Origin: Caenorhabditis remanei
Lineage: Eukaryota > Nematoda > Chromadorea > Rhabditida > Rhabditidae
Assembly (NCBI RefSeq): GCF_010183535.1
Contig: NC_071330.1
Location: 62,001 to 126,000 of the forward strand
Length of the DNA stretch: 64,000 nt
Direction: 5' to 3'
A model generated the notes under the pieces. It did no database searches. It saw only the letters and a list, made by a program, of their open reading frames with translations, and had not been told where the DNA came from. Shown here piece by piece: positions 11,210 through 22,008 of this stretch (positions within the stretch are counted from its first letter, which is position 1; the number at the start of each line of letters is the position of its first letter). The position numbers and the translations under genes were made by a program.

Positions 11210-12854
11210 GCCGCTCTGAGCACGCTCGACGTGGAGCAAGATAGAGACGAATTGCAAGTGCAGGCGCGCATCGTAAATGAGAGTGATCATGACATAGCCG
11301 TTGGCTCCTTGAACGACGAGCAAAAAGTGCTTTTTGATATGATTATGGAGGGTATCTATAACAGTTTGGTGAGAAACCAATACAATGCATCACTTCGAAA
11401 ACAATAAAAATTTTCAGAATGGCACGAAATCGCTACTTCTGTATTGCAGTTGCTGCACAGCCTGCTCGGTCTGAAGGTAGCCAGAGATGGTGAAACTACG
11501 TACTAAAATTTATCGGATGAAGATCGCGACATACGGCGAGTGTTATTCGAAAACGTGAAGCTGCTGATAGTGGATGAAGCATCAATGGTTAGCTCCATAA
11601 TGCTTGCGACAATCTCTAATAGGTTGTGTGAAATAACCGAAAACCGACCCCATTTGGAGGATTGAATGTGGTACTCTTTGGGGATTTTTTCCAATTGCCT
11701 CCTGTGAAAGCCCAACCAGCGTATGGCTACATTATTCGGAGGTACTTTGGTGGCATGGGAACTGGGATAAGTCTGTGGAAGCTTTTTACCTTCTTCGAGT
11801 TGACAAAAAACGTTTGACAAGCACTTGACACAATTTATGCGGGCATACTATTGTTGCGACAAAAAAGTTCCGACATTTTTTACCGACGCGTGTTTGCGGA
11901 CTTAGTGGTAAATTATGAAATTTTGCACTGAGGCCGCAAACACGCGTCGGTAGAAAATGTCGGAACTTTTTTATTTCGATAATAGGTAATAAGAAAGCGC
12001 CCAATCCTATTCAACGTTTCATTGTTTCAGGTCAAATGCGTGTTGATGACCTCCAGCCAGACTATGTATTTCAGTTGGCGTCCAGAGTGATATCATGGGA
12101 CAAAGCAAAACGGATCGATACATTATGACAGTGCTTCCAAGAGTCACAGAAGTCGATCAGTTCAACGACCGTGTAATTGCTTTGATGGGAACAGAACTGT
12201 CTGCAATTGAAAACGTTTCGGGATCTTCTGTATTTGTGAAAGCTTGCACGTGGCAAAGAAAAGGTGAGTTCGTGACCTTAAATCTCAGATTTATAAGTTT
12301 ACCATTTTTCAGAGTACTCCCTTATCCACTCAAACCTCCCACTTATCGGCTCCAGTTCTGACCGCCTTGACATGGATTCTACGGCCGGAGGACCTTGTTC
12401 AGAGTTAAAGTTCACGGTGAACTGTCGTGTCCTTCTAAGACGAGCAATTGACCAAGTGAAAGGACTTGTCAATGGCCTCACCGGGGTTCTAGAAGAAATC
12501 GATGTGGTGACCGGACAAGTTCAAAAACTTGGAGTCAGTAATGTACACTGACAATCGGCGAAGAATGAGAAGCCGCACTCAATTCCCTCTGGAACCAGCT
12601 GCCGCGGTCACTGTCCATAAAGCTCAAGGACTGCACTGGACAATGTCATACAAGGTACTCTTGGAAATTGCATTATTTACCCATAATTTGTTTTTTGCAG
12701 TTCAATCTTTACAAATGCACAATTCTACGTTGGAGCATCTAGAGTGAAAACGATGATGGGACTGCATTTAATTGACTTTGATCCAACAAAAGTTCAAGTA
12801 GATCAAGAGGCATTGCCAGAATATGAGAGGCTTTGGGCATCTACGCTTCCGTGA
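11210..12854 (+). pseudogene. Helitron PIF1-like helicase remnant (copy 2), interrupted by a MITE
   Basis: Pieces in order are SLNDEQKVLFDMI (helicase entry motif); a degenerate Walker A region with stops after NGTKSLLLY; LLIVDEASMVSSIM (Walker B type); VVLFGDFFQLPPVKAQP; GQMRVDDL after the inserted MITE; PRVTEVDQFNDRV; then AAAVTVHKAQGLHW and YVGASRVKTMMGLHL, the C-terminal motifs of the PIF1/RecD superfamily. The enzyme would unwind donor DNA during rolling-circle transposition. It is disabled by stop codons, the missing GxGKT motif and the insertion at 11851-11982. Introns with TTTCAG/TTTTGCAG acceptors persist. Confidence 0.8.
11851..11982. mobile_element. TA-flanked MITE, copy 1 of 3
   Basis: Terminal repeats read TTGTTGCGAC-AAAAAAGTTCCGACATTTTTTACC and its inverse, with TA on each side (11849-11850, 11983-11984). 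It lies inside the helicase remnant. A TA target fits the Tc1/mariner superfamily. An inner inverted repeat GCGTGTTTGCGGAC/CCGCAAACACGCG adds a second palindrome. Confidence 0.85.
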
Positions 12855-13297
12855 TTCAATTAATTTTTTCCCTCACTGACTTCAACACCTTATTTTACGT
12901 CCACATTTTTTTGTTCATAGATTGAATAAAATATACCTTTAAAGAAACATTTTTTCTGAGTCGCTTTGTGTACGCGTCGCGGTTTAAATTTGAATTTGTT
13001 ACAGTGCGAAGAATTCTCAGCCAAGTCTTTTTTGACACCGTGGCAAACGTTGTGCGACGGAACTCGTTCCCGTGACCTTATTTCGTTTATGAAACAAGTT
13101 ATTTTGGAAATTGTTATTGACGACATCCGGACAAACGGAGTTACAGAGTTTTATAAAGAAGTTGTTCAATTTCTGAAACCCAGCACCCTCTTAAACACAA
13201 CCTCCTGTCCCAGCCCTTGCCCCCTGAACTCTCACTTCTAGTACACATTTCCCTCGCTTTTATTTTTTCAAATTACCAAAAACAAAACTAAAATAGA

Positions 13298-16200
13298 ATG
13301 ATGTTTTTCGGAGGAGCTAGCTGCTGTAAAAATTCGAGTAAGTCCCACTCCCTTAGGTTACTGTGGGTTACTGTATGTTCCAGCTGATCCAATGGTTGAT
13401 GAGGTGATAGTGAAGTTATTGAATATTGGATCAACGAAAAGCTCATTCGACACTTTGTTCACTTCTAAGACATGTATGGCTTTGTTGGAAAAGGCGAAGT
13501 GAGTTTCACGCTCTTTACAACCGCGCTCTACCGAAACCGAAGAAAATTGAGAGACTCACAGAAAAAGATATATTTTTCTAAGGGTAGTTCGGTAAAGCGC
13601 AGTTGTAAGAACTGTGCCGGGCTAATAGAGAGACGGATATCTGTATACACACTTTCAGAGATATCTTCATGAGACAAGGAGCCATGTTGGAAGTGGAGGC
13701 TCCCGTCAAAATTTGTGGAGATGTGCACGGACAGTATGGAGATGTACTCCGACTATTCGATAACGGCTGCTTCCCACCACTCGCCAACTATCTTTTTCTC
13801 GGAGATTACGTGGATCGTGGACCTCAGAGTCTTGAAGTCGTCACACTATTTCTGGCGTACAAAGTCAAGTTTCCAGTCAACTTCTTCATGTTGAGAGGAA
13901 ATCACGAGTGTGGATCTATCAATAGAGTTTATGGGTTCTTGGATGAGATTAGTAGGAAGTACGGGTCAAAGACGGGCATGGCTTTGTGGAATTGTTATCA
14001 GGTTCGTTTTTCCTCCTCTCTCGCGTTGGTTTAACTTTAAAAGTGCGTATCTCAAAAGCTTTAAGAGACAATGTCTCGCTCAAGCCACCAGGCCATGGTA
14101 CACATAAACCAAAGTGATCCGTTTTGGCTGATTTTTCGATATGTTAGTACCCCAGGAATTCTAAGAATTTTATACTATACCAGATTAGGCTCCGCCCCCT
14201 TTGACCTACCGAAACGATCGATTGAAGTTGAAAAATGAAAATTTTTCTCTCGAAAGATAGGATCAAAATCTTTTTAGAAATGGATTGCCAGTCTTATTTT
14301 GTGCATTTTATGAGATACCTACTTTTTTCTAGCTCTCCTGCATCATATAGAAAAAATCTCTTTTTTTTAAATTTTCTCTTTTTTTTCATGTTTTTTGGAT
14401 TTTTCGGGTGGTCGAAGTACTGTGGTCCGAAGTAAATTTATGATGGTAAGATACATATTTGTGTTGGCTATTTGAAAATACAAAGATTTTCCCCAGATTC
14501 CACTGTCTAGGTGAGTTATGGTCAAAAAAGTGACGAAATTTGATTCATTTTAACGTACCCCCCTCCATGGTAAAAAAACGGTCGGGTGACGAAAATCAAA
14601 AATATTTTTGATTTGAGTTATTTGAAGCTAAAATAGTATTCACACAAATTTTCAGACAGTTTTAGCCATGTTTCAGTAAGTTTCAGACACCTCCTCCATT
14701 TTTTCGAGCCAAAAAGTTTGAGATCTCGTAACTTTCCAGATTATGACTCAAAGTTTATGAAACTTTAGGAAAGAAGTGAAATATATTTTGAAAACACGAA
14801 TGAATAGCTAAAAGTGATTATAAAAAAGAATGCTGGCGTTTTATGCGTCAGAATATCTTCCTATCGTAGACCCATGAAGCTATCAGATAAAAAAAGAAAC
14901 GAAAGTTGAACAAAATGGCAAAACTTGACATTTATTTAAATGTTTGTGTTTTTAAAGTATATTTCACTTCTTTCCCAAAGTTTCATAAACTTTGAGTCAT
15001 AATCTGGAAAGTTACGCGAGCTCAAACTTTTTGAGTCGAAAAAATGGAGGAGGTGTCTGAAACTTACTGAAACATGGCTAAAACTGTCTGAAAATTTGTG
15101 TGAATACTATTTTAGCTTCAAATAACTCAAATCAAAAATATTTTTGATTTTCGTCACCCGACCGTTTTTTTACCATGGAGGGGGGTACGTTAAAATGAAT
15201 CAAATTCGTCACTTTTTTGATCATAACTCACCTAGACAGTGGAATCTGGGGAAAATCTTTGTATTTTCAAATAGCCAACACAAATATGTATCTTACCATT
15301 ATAAATTTACTTCGGACCGCAGTACTTCGTCACCCCGAAAAATCCAAAAAACATGAAAAAATTGACAATTTTTTCAAAAAAGTGATTTTTTCTATATGAT
15401 GCAGGAGAGTTAGAAAAAAGATGTTATTTTGTAAAATGCACAAAATAAGGCTGGCAACTCATTTCTGAAGAAATCTTGATACTATCTTTCGAAAGAAAAA
15501 TTTTCATTTTTCAACTTCAATCGATCGTTTCGGTAGGCCAAAGGGGGCGGAGCCAAATCTGATATGGTATAAAAATCTTAGAATTCTTAGGGTAGTAACA
15601 TATCAAAAAATCAGCTGAAACGGATCATTTTGGTTTTTGTGTAACATGGCCTGTAGGCCTATGCTCGAGGCAGTCAGAGATTGTCTCTTAATAGCTATCA
15701 AAAAGTTGCCAAATACAAAAATGTAGATCAAACCTAGATCTTCATTTTTGTAGTTGATAACTTGTTTATAGCTTTTTTAGCTTGTGAGATATGCGTCATT
15801 AAAGATTGGCGGCAAGAGAAAGAGGTCTAGAGGTTCTAGAGTATCTGACTTCTCTGCGTCTCTGCAGCAGAAAAATTTTATCATCCGCCAATTGCAGAAC
15901 TGTTTCGCATGCATGCCTTACACGGCTCTCGTCTCCGGACGGATTCTCTGTATGCACGGTGGAATCAGCAAGAAAATGACGTCATTGGATCAACTGCGAC
16001 GTCTCGCCCGACCAGTCCTAGAGGTTCCCAATCCATCGCTCGAAACGGACATTTTATGGTCGGATCCCGAACAGAATATCTCTGGATTCCTGAACAATAC
16101 CCGAGGTGTTGGCCATGTGTTCGGAGAGAGTGCATTGATTGAAGTCATGGATCGACTGGGTGTTCAATTGATTGTAAGAGCACATCAAGTCGTTCAGGAT

Positions 16201-16449
16201 GGCTATGAATTCTTTTGTAACAAGAGATTGGTCACTGTCTTCTCGGCTCCACACTATTGTGGAGAGTTCAACAATGCGGCGGCCATGATGAATGTGGATA
16301 AGAATTTGGTTTGCTCGTTTACGGTGAGTACAAGTGTGTTCGTGTACTTGGATGACGTTTTCATTGATTTTATCTCATTTTCTGTTGTAAAACTTCTTCT
16401 GCCAGCGCAACTCTTTTTTTTTCAGATTCTCCGTCCGTCTCGTGAATGA
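13298..16449 (+). CDS. PP1-type serine/threonine protein phosphatase catalytic subunit, divergent
   Basis: Exons are 13298-13337, 13384-13498, 13659-14001, 15898-16323 and 16426-16449, which close exactly in frame to 315 residues. The PPP metallophosphatase signatures are all present in order: [29 protein letters not shown], a CMHGGIS block, [21 protein letters not shown] and [13 protein letters not shown]. These residues bind two metal ions and the phosphate. The order and spacing match PP1 rather than PP2A or calcineurin. It departs from canonical PP1 by a short unusual N-terminus ([13 protein letters not shown]), His instead of Asn in SAPxYCGEF, Met in place of Cys in the CCHGG motif, and a very short tail (ILRPSRE). 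Nematodes carry many fast-evolving, often germline-expressed PP1 relatives, and I infer this is one of them. Confidence 0.85.
13506..13632. mobile_element. MITE with CACGCT...TTACAACCGCGCTC termini, in intron 2 of the phosphatase gene
   Basis: The left end reads TTTACAACCGCGCTCTACCGAAA and the right end is the inverse TTCGGTAAAGCGCAGTTGTAAGAA. This family recurs at 26112, 45332, 47289, 55404 and, in longer form, 57165. It occupies nearly all of the 160-bp intron. Confidence 0.7.
14050..15705. mobile_element. 1.65-kb foldback element in intron 3 of the phosphatase gene
   Basis: Long inverted arms, about 14050-14800 and 14937-15705, face each other. The outer blocks AGAGACAATGTCTCGC and AGAGATTGTCTCTTA, the GGCTCCGCCCCCTTTG block, the CCATGGTAAAAAAACGGTC block and the TTATGACTCAAAGTTTATG block all recur inverted in the right order. 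The spacer is about 135 bp. No coding capacity is seen. A fragment of the outer end (GAGACAATGTCTCGCTCAAG) recurs at 45261, so this is a dispersed family. Confidence 0.85.
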
Positions 16450-17339
16450 AATTGAACTTTTTTCAAATAGTTCATTTCTATACTTGTTCAATGAATTATT
16501 ACTTTCTACTTGTGAAAGAGAGTCACTGAAAAGAGTTCTAGCATAATTATTTGTTACTTGTTACCATTAAGAATTAGCAGATGTTCTGAGTATTTCACTG
16601 ATAAAAACAACACCAACACTAACAAATCGTTAGACGATTGAGAACAATAAACTAAGAATTATAGTGAAAAGTGAATTTTGGGTGGTTGTAACAATGTCAG
16701 AAACAGATTTAACAAAAATTAAAGATATTTGAATATGTAGTTTTAAGAACATCAAAAACTTCAAAAACAATCCTTCTAAACATGTAATGCTTTGAAAACT
16801 GGGTGTAAGTATCGGGAATTGAACCAACGACTCTCCGACTGACAGTCTTTCGCGCAACCGACTGCGCCACCGAGATCACCTCCACGACATGCCTTTCTTC
16901 TTGATGATATCAGTGGAAGGAGGCGGCGCTGAAAGTTTTCCGTCGACTGTTGGAATTTGATATGCAGTTTTATAATGATTAGCTGTGGGCGGGACTTTGG
17001 GTCATTCAGAATCCCACGATTCTTCAAATATACGTTTTCATATATAAGGGTGATACATCAACAAAAAACATCAGTTTAAAAAAATCGTCATGTGATAGTA
17101 AAAGGTAGGTGGAGGTCAAAAAACTCGTTTGAAAGAAAATATTTGTTATTTGGAGAGAAAAGTGAGGTATTCAGAGTTATAGAGGATCGGGGGAAGAGAG
17201 AAGGTTTGATGGTGGCATCAAGTGTAACAGATAAAAATAAAAATAACAAGGACTAGGTTGAAATCTATATCACTATTGAAAAGTCACACAACTAGAACAA
17301 TGGACCGGGATTCGGGGAGGGTGGGTACTGTAGAGCGGA
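16450..17339. other. Intergenic stretch with a tRNA-like repeat
   Basis: No gene supported. At about 16803-16880 on the minus strand there is GGTGGCGCAGTCGGTTGCGC (A-box like) and GGTTCAATTCCCG (B-box like) with a recognisable anticodon arm, but the outer ends do not pair, so I read it as a tRNA pseudogene or tRNA-derived SINE piece. Confidence 0.45.
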
Positions 17340-20300
17340 TTACTGCCTGAAGTGAGTCTGAGCTTGAGCAAATTGAGCCATCATTTGGAATTGAGGATTC
17401 GGAGTTGGTGGCGAACGGTCTCCGGTCGCCTTTTTCAGTTTGGCACGTTTGTTCTGAAAATTCGAAATTCAAATATTCAAATGTTCCACCTTTTTCTTTT
17501 CGTTTGTCGACCACCTGTCACTTCACCTTCTTCTCATTTTGCCCCAATAAAAAAGTGTAGATTTTAATCTCTGTCTCTTTATGTCGCGTGCCGATTTTTG
17601 AGTTGAAACAAAAACTCATTGACAGGAAAAAACGAAAAAACGTGTTTTTTTGACAATGAGACTAATTACCCATTCTCCGCATAAAAAAGACCTCCATGAG
17701 AGTTTTTTAAATCGGCAGAGGTACGGTGATTGGAAAAATTTGAAAATTCGAAAACTAGCCATTGACTTTGAAAGAGTGTACAGTACTTGGTGAACTTTAT
17801 GAGTGTGCCACGAATTAATTAATAATTATTTTACAATGTAGTTCAAATGCAGTGCTTCAAGTTTCTAATTAACAACTTTGTTATGAAAATCTGGAAAGTT
17901 ACAGTCTATCAAAGAAAGCGGCACTCGCAATTTTAGTTGAAAATGGTCAACTTTGGGAGTGTGATTCCCTGATTGTGTCACAATATCGATTGTTTATGGA
18001 GTGTGTGGATCACAAGTTGAGCTTCATTTTTGTAGTTGACAACTTTTTTGTACAAGTACATCATAAGAAGTTACAGGCAGTCAATGTACATCGCTAAAAA
18101 GTTTCTCTTTTTAGCACTGAAAAACGGCAACAATCGCGAGAAATTTCTTTGACAATCTATAACTCTCTAGGGAGTGTCCGTACAAAAAAGTTGTCAACTA
18201 CAAAAATAAAGATCTACTTTTGTTGTACAAATTTCATAAAAGCTTGGCATTGTGAGATAATCCGCTAGGCGGTGGCACTCTTATAAACTTCAATATTTTC
18301 AACAGAGTACAGTGGATCGTATCTAGGTGAGATTAATACAGAAAAAACGTCAACTACAGAAGTAGAAACCTGAGCTCTGTGTATTCCATAGACTTTAAAT
18401 CGAAACGTTTCTCTTTTCTGTTTTGCGCTTTACTACCGTAACCCTATTCACCTCTCTCCTTTATTCAGAATATAAGTTCCAAACATAGTGACACCTGTAC
18501 CGGTTCAAATTTAAACTATCACACCTTTCTCCCTTCCGACGATTGATGACACCCCGGGCAGTACTAAAAAGCGCGAAAAATTTGAAATTCGGAGAACATT
18601 GGAACTTGTCGAAATGTTTGTCTTTGTCTACTCCCTCGTTCCGACATTTTGATTGATTATTTCGTCTCTACAGTATCTTGAAAACTGGAACCCCCTTCCC
18701 GTTTAATTTCAAACGGTTTCACGTCAAGGACGATGAGGATGAGAAAAAGTTTTGAACGTTATAGAAAAGTTTTCCAGATCTAACCTATCGATAGTGTCGT
18801 CTCGAATTAGTATTCGGGAGAGTGATGATTTATTAGGTTATGTGGAGAGGGAAAGAGGTACACGAAAAGATGCGCAATAGTTGGGTAATTAGAGAGAGAG
18901 GTGACAGTTATCTGATAGGCGGCATTGTAAGTTACAAGGGTCAAGAGAGGGGACGGAATGGTTTAAAGGTAGGGGTGGGTTGAACGCGTTTTTCAATAAG
19001 GAAAACTTTATACTGACTCACTAGGAAAGGCCATAGAGTCAGTTTGGACTTATGGGACGTGACCTGCACCATTGGAAAGCTGAAATTACGCTGAATCAAA
19101 ATATATATCCTATTTTTGCCCTCAAGGCCTGGTATTCGAGAAAAGGAAGGTCAAAGTTAGGAAAAAGTCAAAGTATTACCTTTCTGTTTTTTCCCGAACT
19201 TTGATCTCGTTTTCTCGAATACTAGGCCTCGAGGGCAAAAACTGGATATATAATTGGAATTGGCGTTTTTTGAGCTTTCCAATAATACAAGTCACGTTTG
19301 GTAACACTAATCTGACTCCATGTCCTTCCCAAGTCAGCTACAGTGTCGACCAAAAGTTTTAAAATGTTAGCTTTTTTCAGTTGAAAATGGCCAATTTTTA
19401 GAGGATATCTCGGTATTCCTGAAAGACCACCAAGAAATTTTTTTTGGATTTTACATATCAAAAGTAGATCTTCATTTTTGTAACCATTTTTTTGTACGAG
19501 CACTCTCCAACAAGCTACATGCAATTAAAGTAAACCGGTCAAAATCGCACAACTTTGCTCTTAAATATGTTAATTCGACCTGTAACTTGCAAGGAAGTGC
19601 CCGTTTTACTTTAATTTTACTTTAAATTTAACTTTAACGAAAGTTTTACTTTAACGAAAAAGGTCTCAACTACAAAAATAAAGTTTTACCTTTGTTATGT
19701 CTGGTTTATACACAATTCTCCTTGTGGATCAATCAGAAATACCGAGACATCCTCTCAAAGATCATTTTTAACTGAAAACAGCTTTAAACTTTTGGACGGC
19801 ACTGTATATGATAAGTTTGATCTTCAATTAAAAAAAATATTTTAAAAAATACCCCTTGTAATTTTATAAAATACCAGAAATCATAAAAAATCTAAACATC
19901 ATAGTTTCAAAATTAATATGCATAATCTTTTGATCAGATTTCAACTCGTGACTATTTTTTGACAATGAATTTTTTGGTCTGTGTGTCGTTTTGTCCTTCA
20001 ATAAACTCACGGTGTGATTTACCCTTTCCCAATCTTTACAACTCTGTACATATGTACCATCCGCCTATCATGTAACTAATCTAACACTAATCGCTCTTCT
20101 CGCCCTTTTTTCTAACACCCCACAATTATTACTTGTTCTTTGGCGGTGGGAACATCTTCTCCTTATCTTCCCACACACCCGATTACTCATAATAACATAT
20201 CCTTTTCTCGCATATTATCTCTTTACACACCGCCACTTGGGAATATTTGAACATACCTGGAACCAAATCTTGATCTGAGACTCGTTGAGGCCGAGCTCAT

Positions 20301-21146
20301 GGGCGAGTTCTTGTCTTCGCTTCTCGGTTAGGTATCTAAAGACATGAAATGTTGGAAGAAACTAGATAATCTCGAAACCCGCGTCTAGACTATTTCGTAC
20401 CTGTTATCCCTGAATTCCTGCTTCAGCCTATCCAACTGCTCCGATGTGAATGCAGTCCTCGGCCTCTTCTCTTCTTCAGAACTTCCGCTACTTCCAGTTG
20501 ATTCCCGTTTCCGTGGTTTACGGTGACGGGGTCCTAAAACTATAAATTATTAGTAGGGAGGAATTGGAAAAGTCAGAAAAAGGAGTGTTTTTTGAATGCG
20601 GGTTTCCTAAAGTTTTGACGTTTTGTTTTTAGCGTACCGCAAGTTTTTTAACTAAAGAAAAATAGAGCGGTGCATGTTCGTAACGGTATACCTCGGTTGC
20701 CAAAGGAAATATCAAAAAGATGTTAACTGACAAAATACGGCTCAATATTCGCAGAATATTTCTTTAGTTGAAAAAAATTTCATATCATCAAAGACTGCCG
20801 AGATTGGATGCTTGAAACTTTTTCTTACCGGGTGCGCCTCTATTACAGGTTTTACTGTAATTATGCTTGAAAACCCAAATCTTAAAAACTGACCCAAAAT
20901 ATAAACCTAATCTAGCCGAACCCCTTTCCACTAATCTTCCTCACCTGCAGAAGGTCTATCCGAGTACCTCGTACAAAACACCCACGCCGGGAACATATTC
21001 GACACCACATTCTGATTACCATTGGGTGAAGCGAACGTTGGTGAGATACTTGACGGGCTGGTAGCCGGTGTTGAGATGGCAGGTGATGGAGGTGAGCAGG
21101 GGAATGTGGGAGCAAGGATACGGTCAATACCGAATTTCAGAATCAT
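17340..21146 (-). CDS. ceh-16: Engrailed-class homeodomain transcription factor
   Basis: Exons on the minus strand are 21146-20945, 20533-20401, 20335-20257 and 17453-17340, closing in frame to 175 residues. The N-terminus carries an EH1 Groucho-binding motif ([11 protein letters not shown]). A Pro/Ser-rich linker leads to an EH2-like motif ([17 protein letters not shown]), which binds PBC/Exd cofactors, and then to a basic stretch. The homeodomain runs from [18 protein letters not shown] through [18 protein letters not shown] to [14 protein letters not shown], with the engrailed-specific residues. In C. elegans this single engrailed orthologue controls seam-cell identity and embryonic epidermal boundaries. 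The homeodomain is split by two introns, and the last one (2.8 kb) separates helix 3 and contains several foldback repeats. The start is the ATG before ILKFG, just after a TTTTTGTTTAG acceptor; upstream 5' exons are possible. Confidence 0.95.
17920..18310. repeat. Degenerate foldback repeat in the ceh-16 intron
   Basis: The left half has CTTCATTTTTGTAGTTGAC and AACTTTTTTGTAC; the right half has GTACAAAAAAGTTGTCAACT and ACAAAAATAAAG. The outer GGCACTCGCA/GGCACTCTTA ends are weak. It is related to 19338-19805 and 23268-23605. Confidence 0.6.
19012..19335. mobile_element. Palindromic MITE in the ceh-16 intron
   Basis: The arms TGACTCACTAGGAAAGGCC and GACTCCATGTCCTTCCCAAGTCA, and the inner pair GCCCTCAAGGCCTGGTATTC / AATACTAGGCCTCGAGGGC, form a 320-bp inverted repeat centred near 19180. 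Confidence 0.7.
19338..19808. mobile_element. TA-flanked foldback MITE with CAGTGTCGACC / GGACGGCACTG termini
   Basis: The left end TACAGTGTCGACCAAAAGTTT is matched inverted by AAACTTTTGGACGGCACTGTA. Inner blocks AGAGGATATCTCGGTATT and AATACCGAGACATCCTCT also pair. TA borders suggest a Tc1/mariner-type element. A short relic of the same end occurs at about 34750-34810. Confidence 0.75.
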
Positions 21147-21229
21147 TGCGGAATCACTGTAACTAAACAAAAAGTTAAGAGTACATTACGGAAAGAATTC
21201 ACAAGTTAAATTAAGTGGCAAGGTGCCGT

Positions 21230-21330
21230 TCATTCAGAATGAACGAAGACGGGCGGTGCGCTCCAATCGTCTCAAGCCACGCCCCCTTGCCGCCTTCACA
21301 CCTAATTACGGCTGACGAGAGTGAAAAAAG
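21230..21330. promoter_or_regulatory. GC-rich upstream block of ceh-16 with CCACGCCCCC
   Basis: Just upstream of the first ceh-16 coding exon, an island in otherwise AT-rich DNA holds a small palindrome (TTCATTCAGAATGAA) and AGCCACGCCCCCTTGCC, a KLF/SP-type CACCC site. Placement and composition suggest a promoter or enhancer; there is no direct evidence. Confidence 0.35.
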
Positions 21331-21659
21331 GGGGAGGAGTCAAAGTTGATTATGGGGGATGGTTTTGATGGATTAAATGGATAACATGGGGAGGAGAAGC
21401 TTACGTAATATTTATTGAAATTAGAAGTTATGTAATCAACTTAATTGGTTTCTGTCTGTGATGTCCAAGTCCATGTGTAGGCCTGTATGTCCCGATGTCT
21501 GATAACATAAAGTTGCTCAAAGCATGCTAATTTTCAAAAAGAATAGGAGTAACAAAGCTTTAACACTTTATTTCTATCAATTAAAAACATACTTCAATGC
21601 TACTAAAAATGATTTACTTATCGAGATGCCAAATCTGTCTGGGTGTCTGTTCATACGAT

Positions 21660-21860
21660 TGTCCTAACAACAACCGAACTGAAGTTCTTAGTAATCCCCC
21701 TCTCCTTCCTCCTAAATGCACCAAACTAATTGACCGTGTCATCTTGACATGTAAGGCGGCAAGGAGAAGGGGGACTGCTTTAAAATTAAAATTGGGTTGC
21801 TCTCTATCTGATGGAGATGGGCGGCCCACTTTAATTTGACGCCTAATTGACATTAGATGA
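21660..21860. promoter_or_regulatory. Candidate upstream cis-regulatory block of ceh-16
   Basis: A non-coding stretch contains two homeodomain-type TAATTGAC words, a CTATCTGATGG GATA-like site and several GGCGGC words. It lies between ceh-16 and the tRNA gene. It is a guess from motif clustering. Confidence 0.25.
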
Positions 21861-21926
21861 AGACAACAAGCGACACCTTTGATGAGGGTGGATAGGAAGT
21901 TTTAGGATAGAAAAAGAAAAAGGATT

Positions 21927-22008
21927 CGCAGTCAGCAGGATTCGAACCTACGCGGGCAGAGCCCAATTGATTTCGAGTCAATCTCCTTAACCACTCGGAC
22001 ATGACTGC
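21927..22008 (-). tRNA. tRNA-Ser (anticodon CGA)
   Basis: On the minus strand a seven-base acceptor stem GCAGTCA/TGACTGC closes a full cloverleaf. There is a D-arm with GAGTGGTTAAGG, an anticodon arm ATTGA-CTCGAAA-TCAAT giving CGA (reads UCG serine codons), a long variable arm (GGGCTCTGCCC) typical of class II tRNAs, and a T-arm GTAGGTTCGAATCCTGC. The discriminator base is G, as for serine tRNAs. No intron. Confidence 0.95.

Noticed and set aside
14235..15399. Several open frames inside the PP1 intron
   Set aside because: They lie in the arms of the foldback element and mirror each other; no protein-like composition.
16800..16880. Functional tRNA gene
   Set aside because: A- and B-box words are present but the acceptor stem does not pair; kept only as a tRNA-like repeat.
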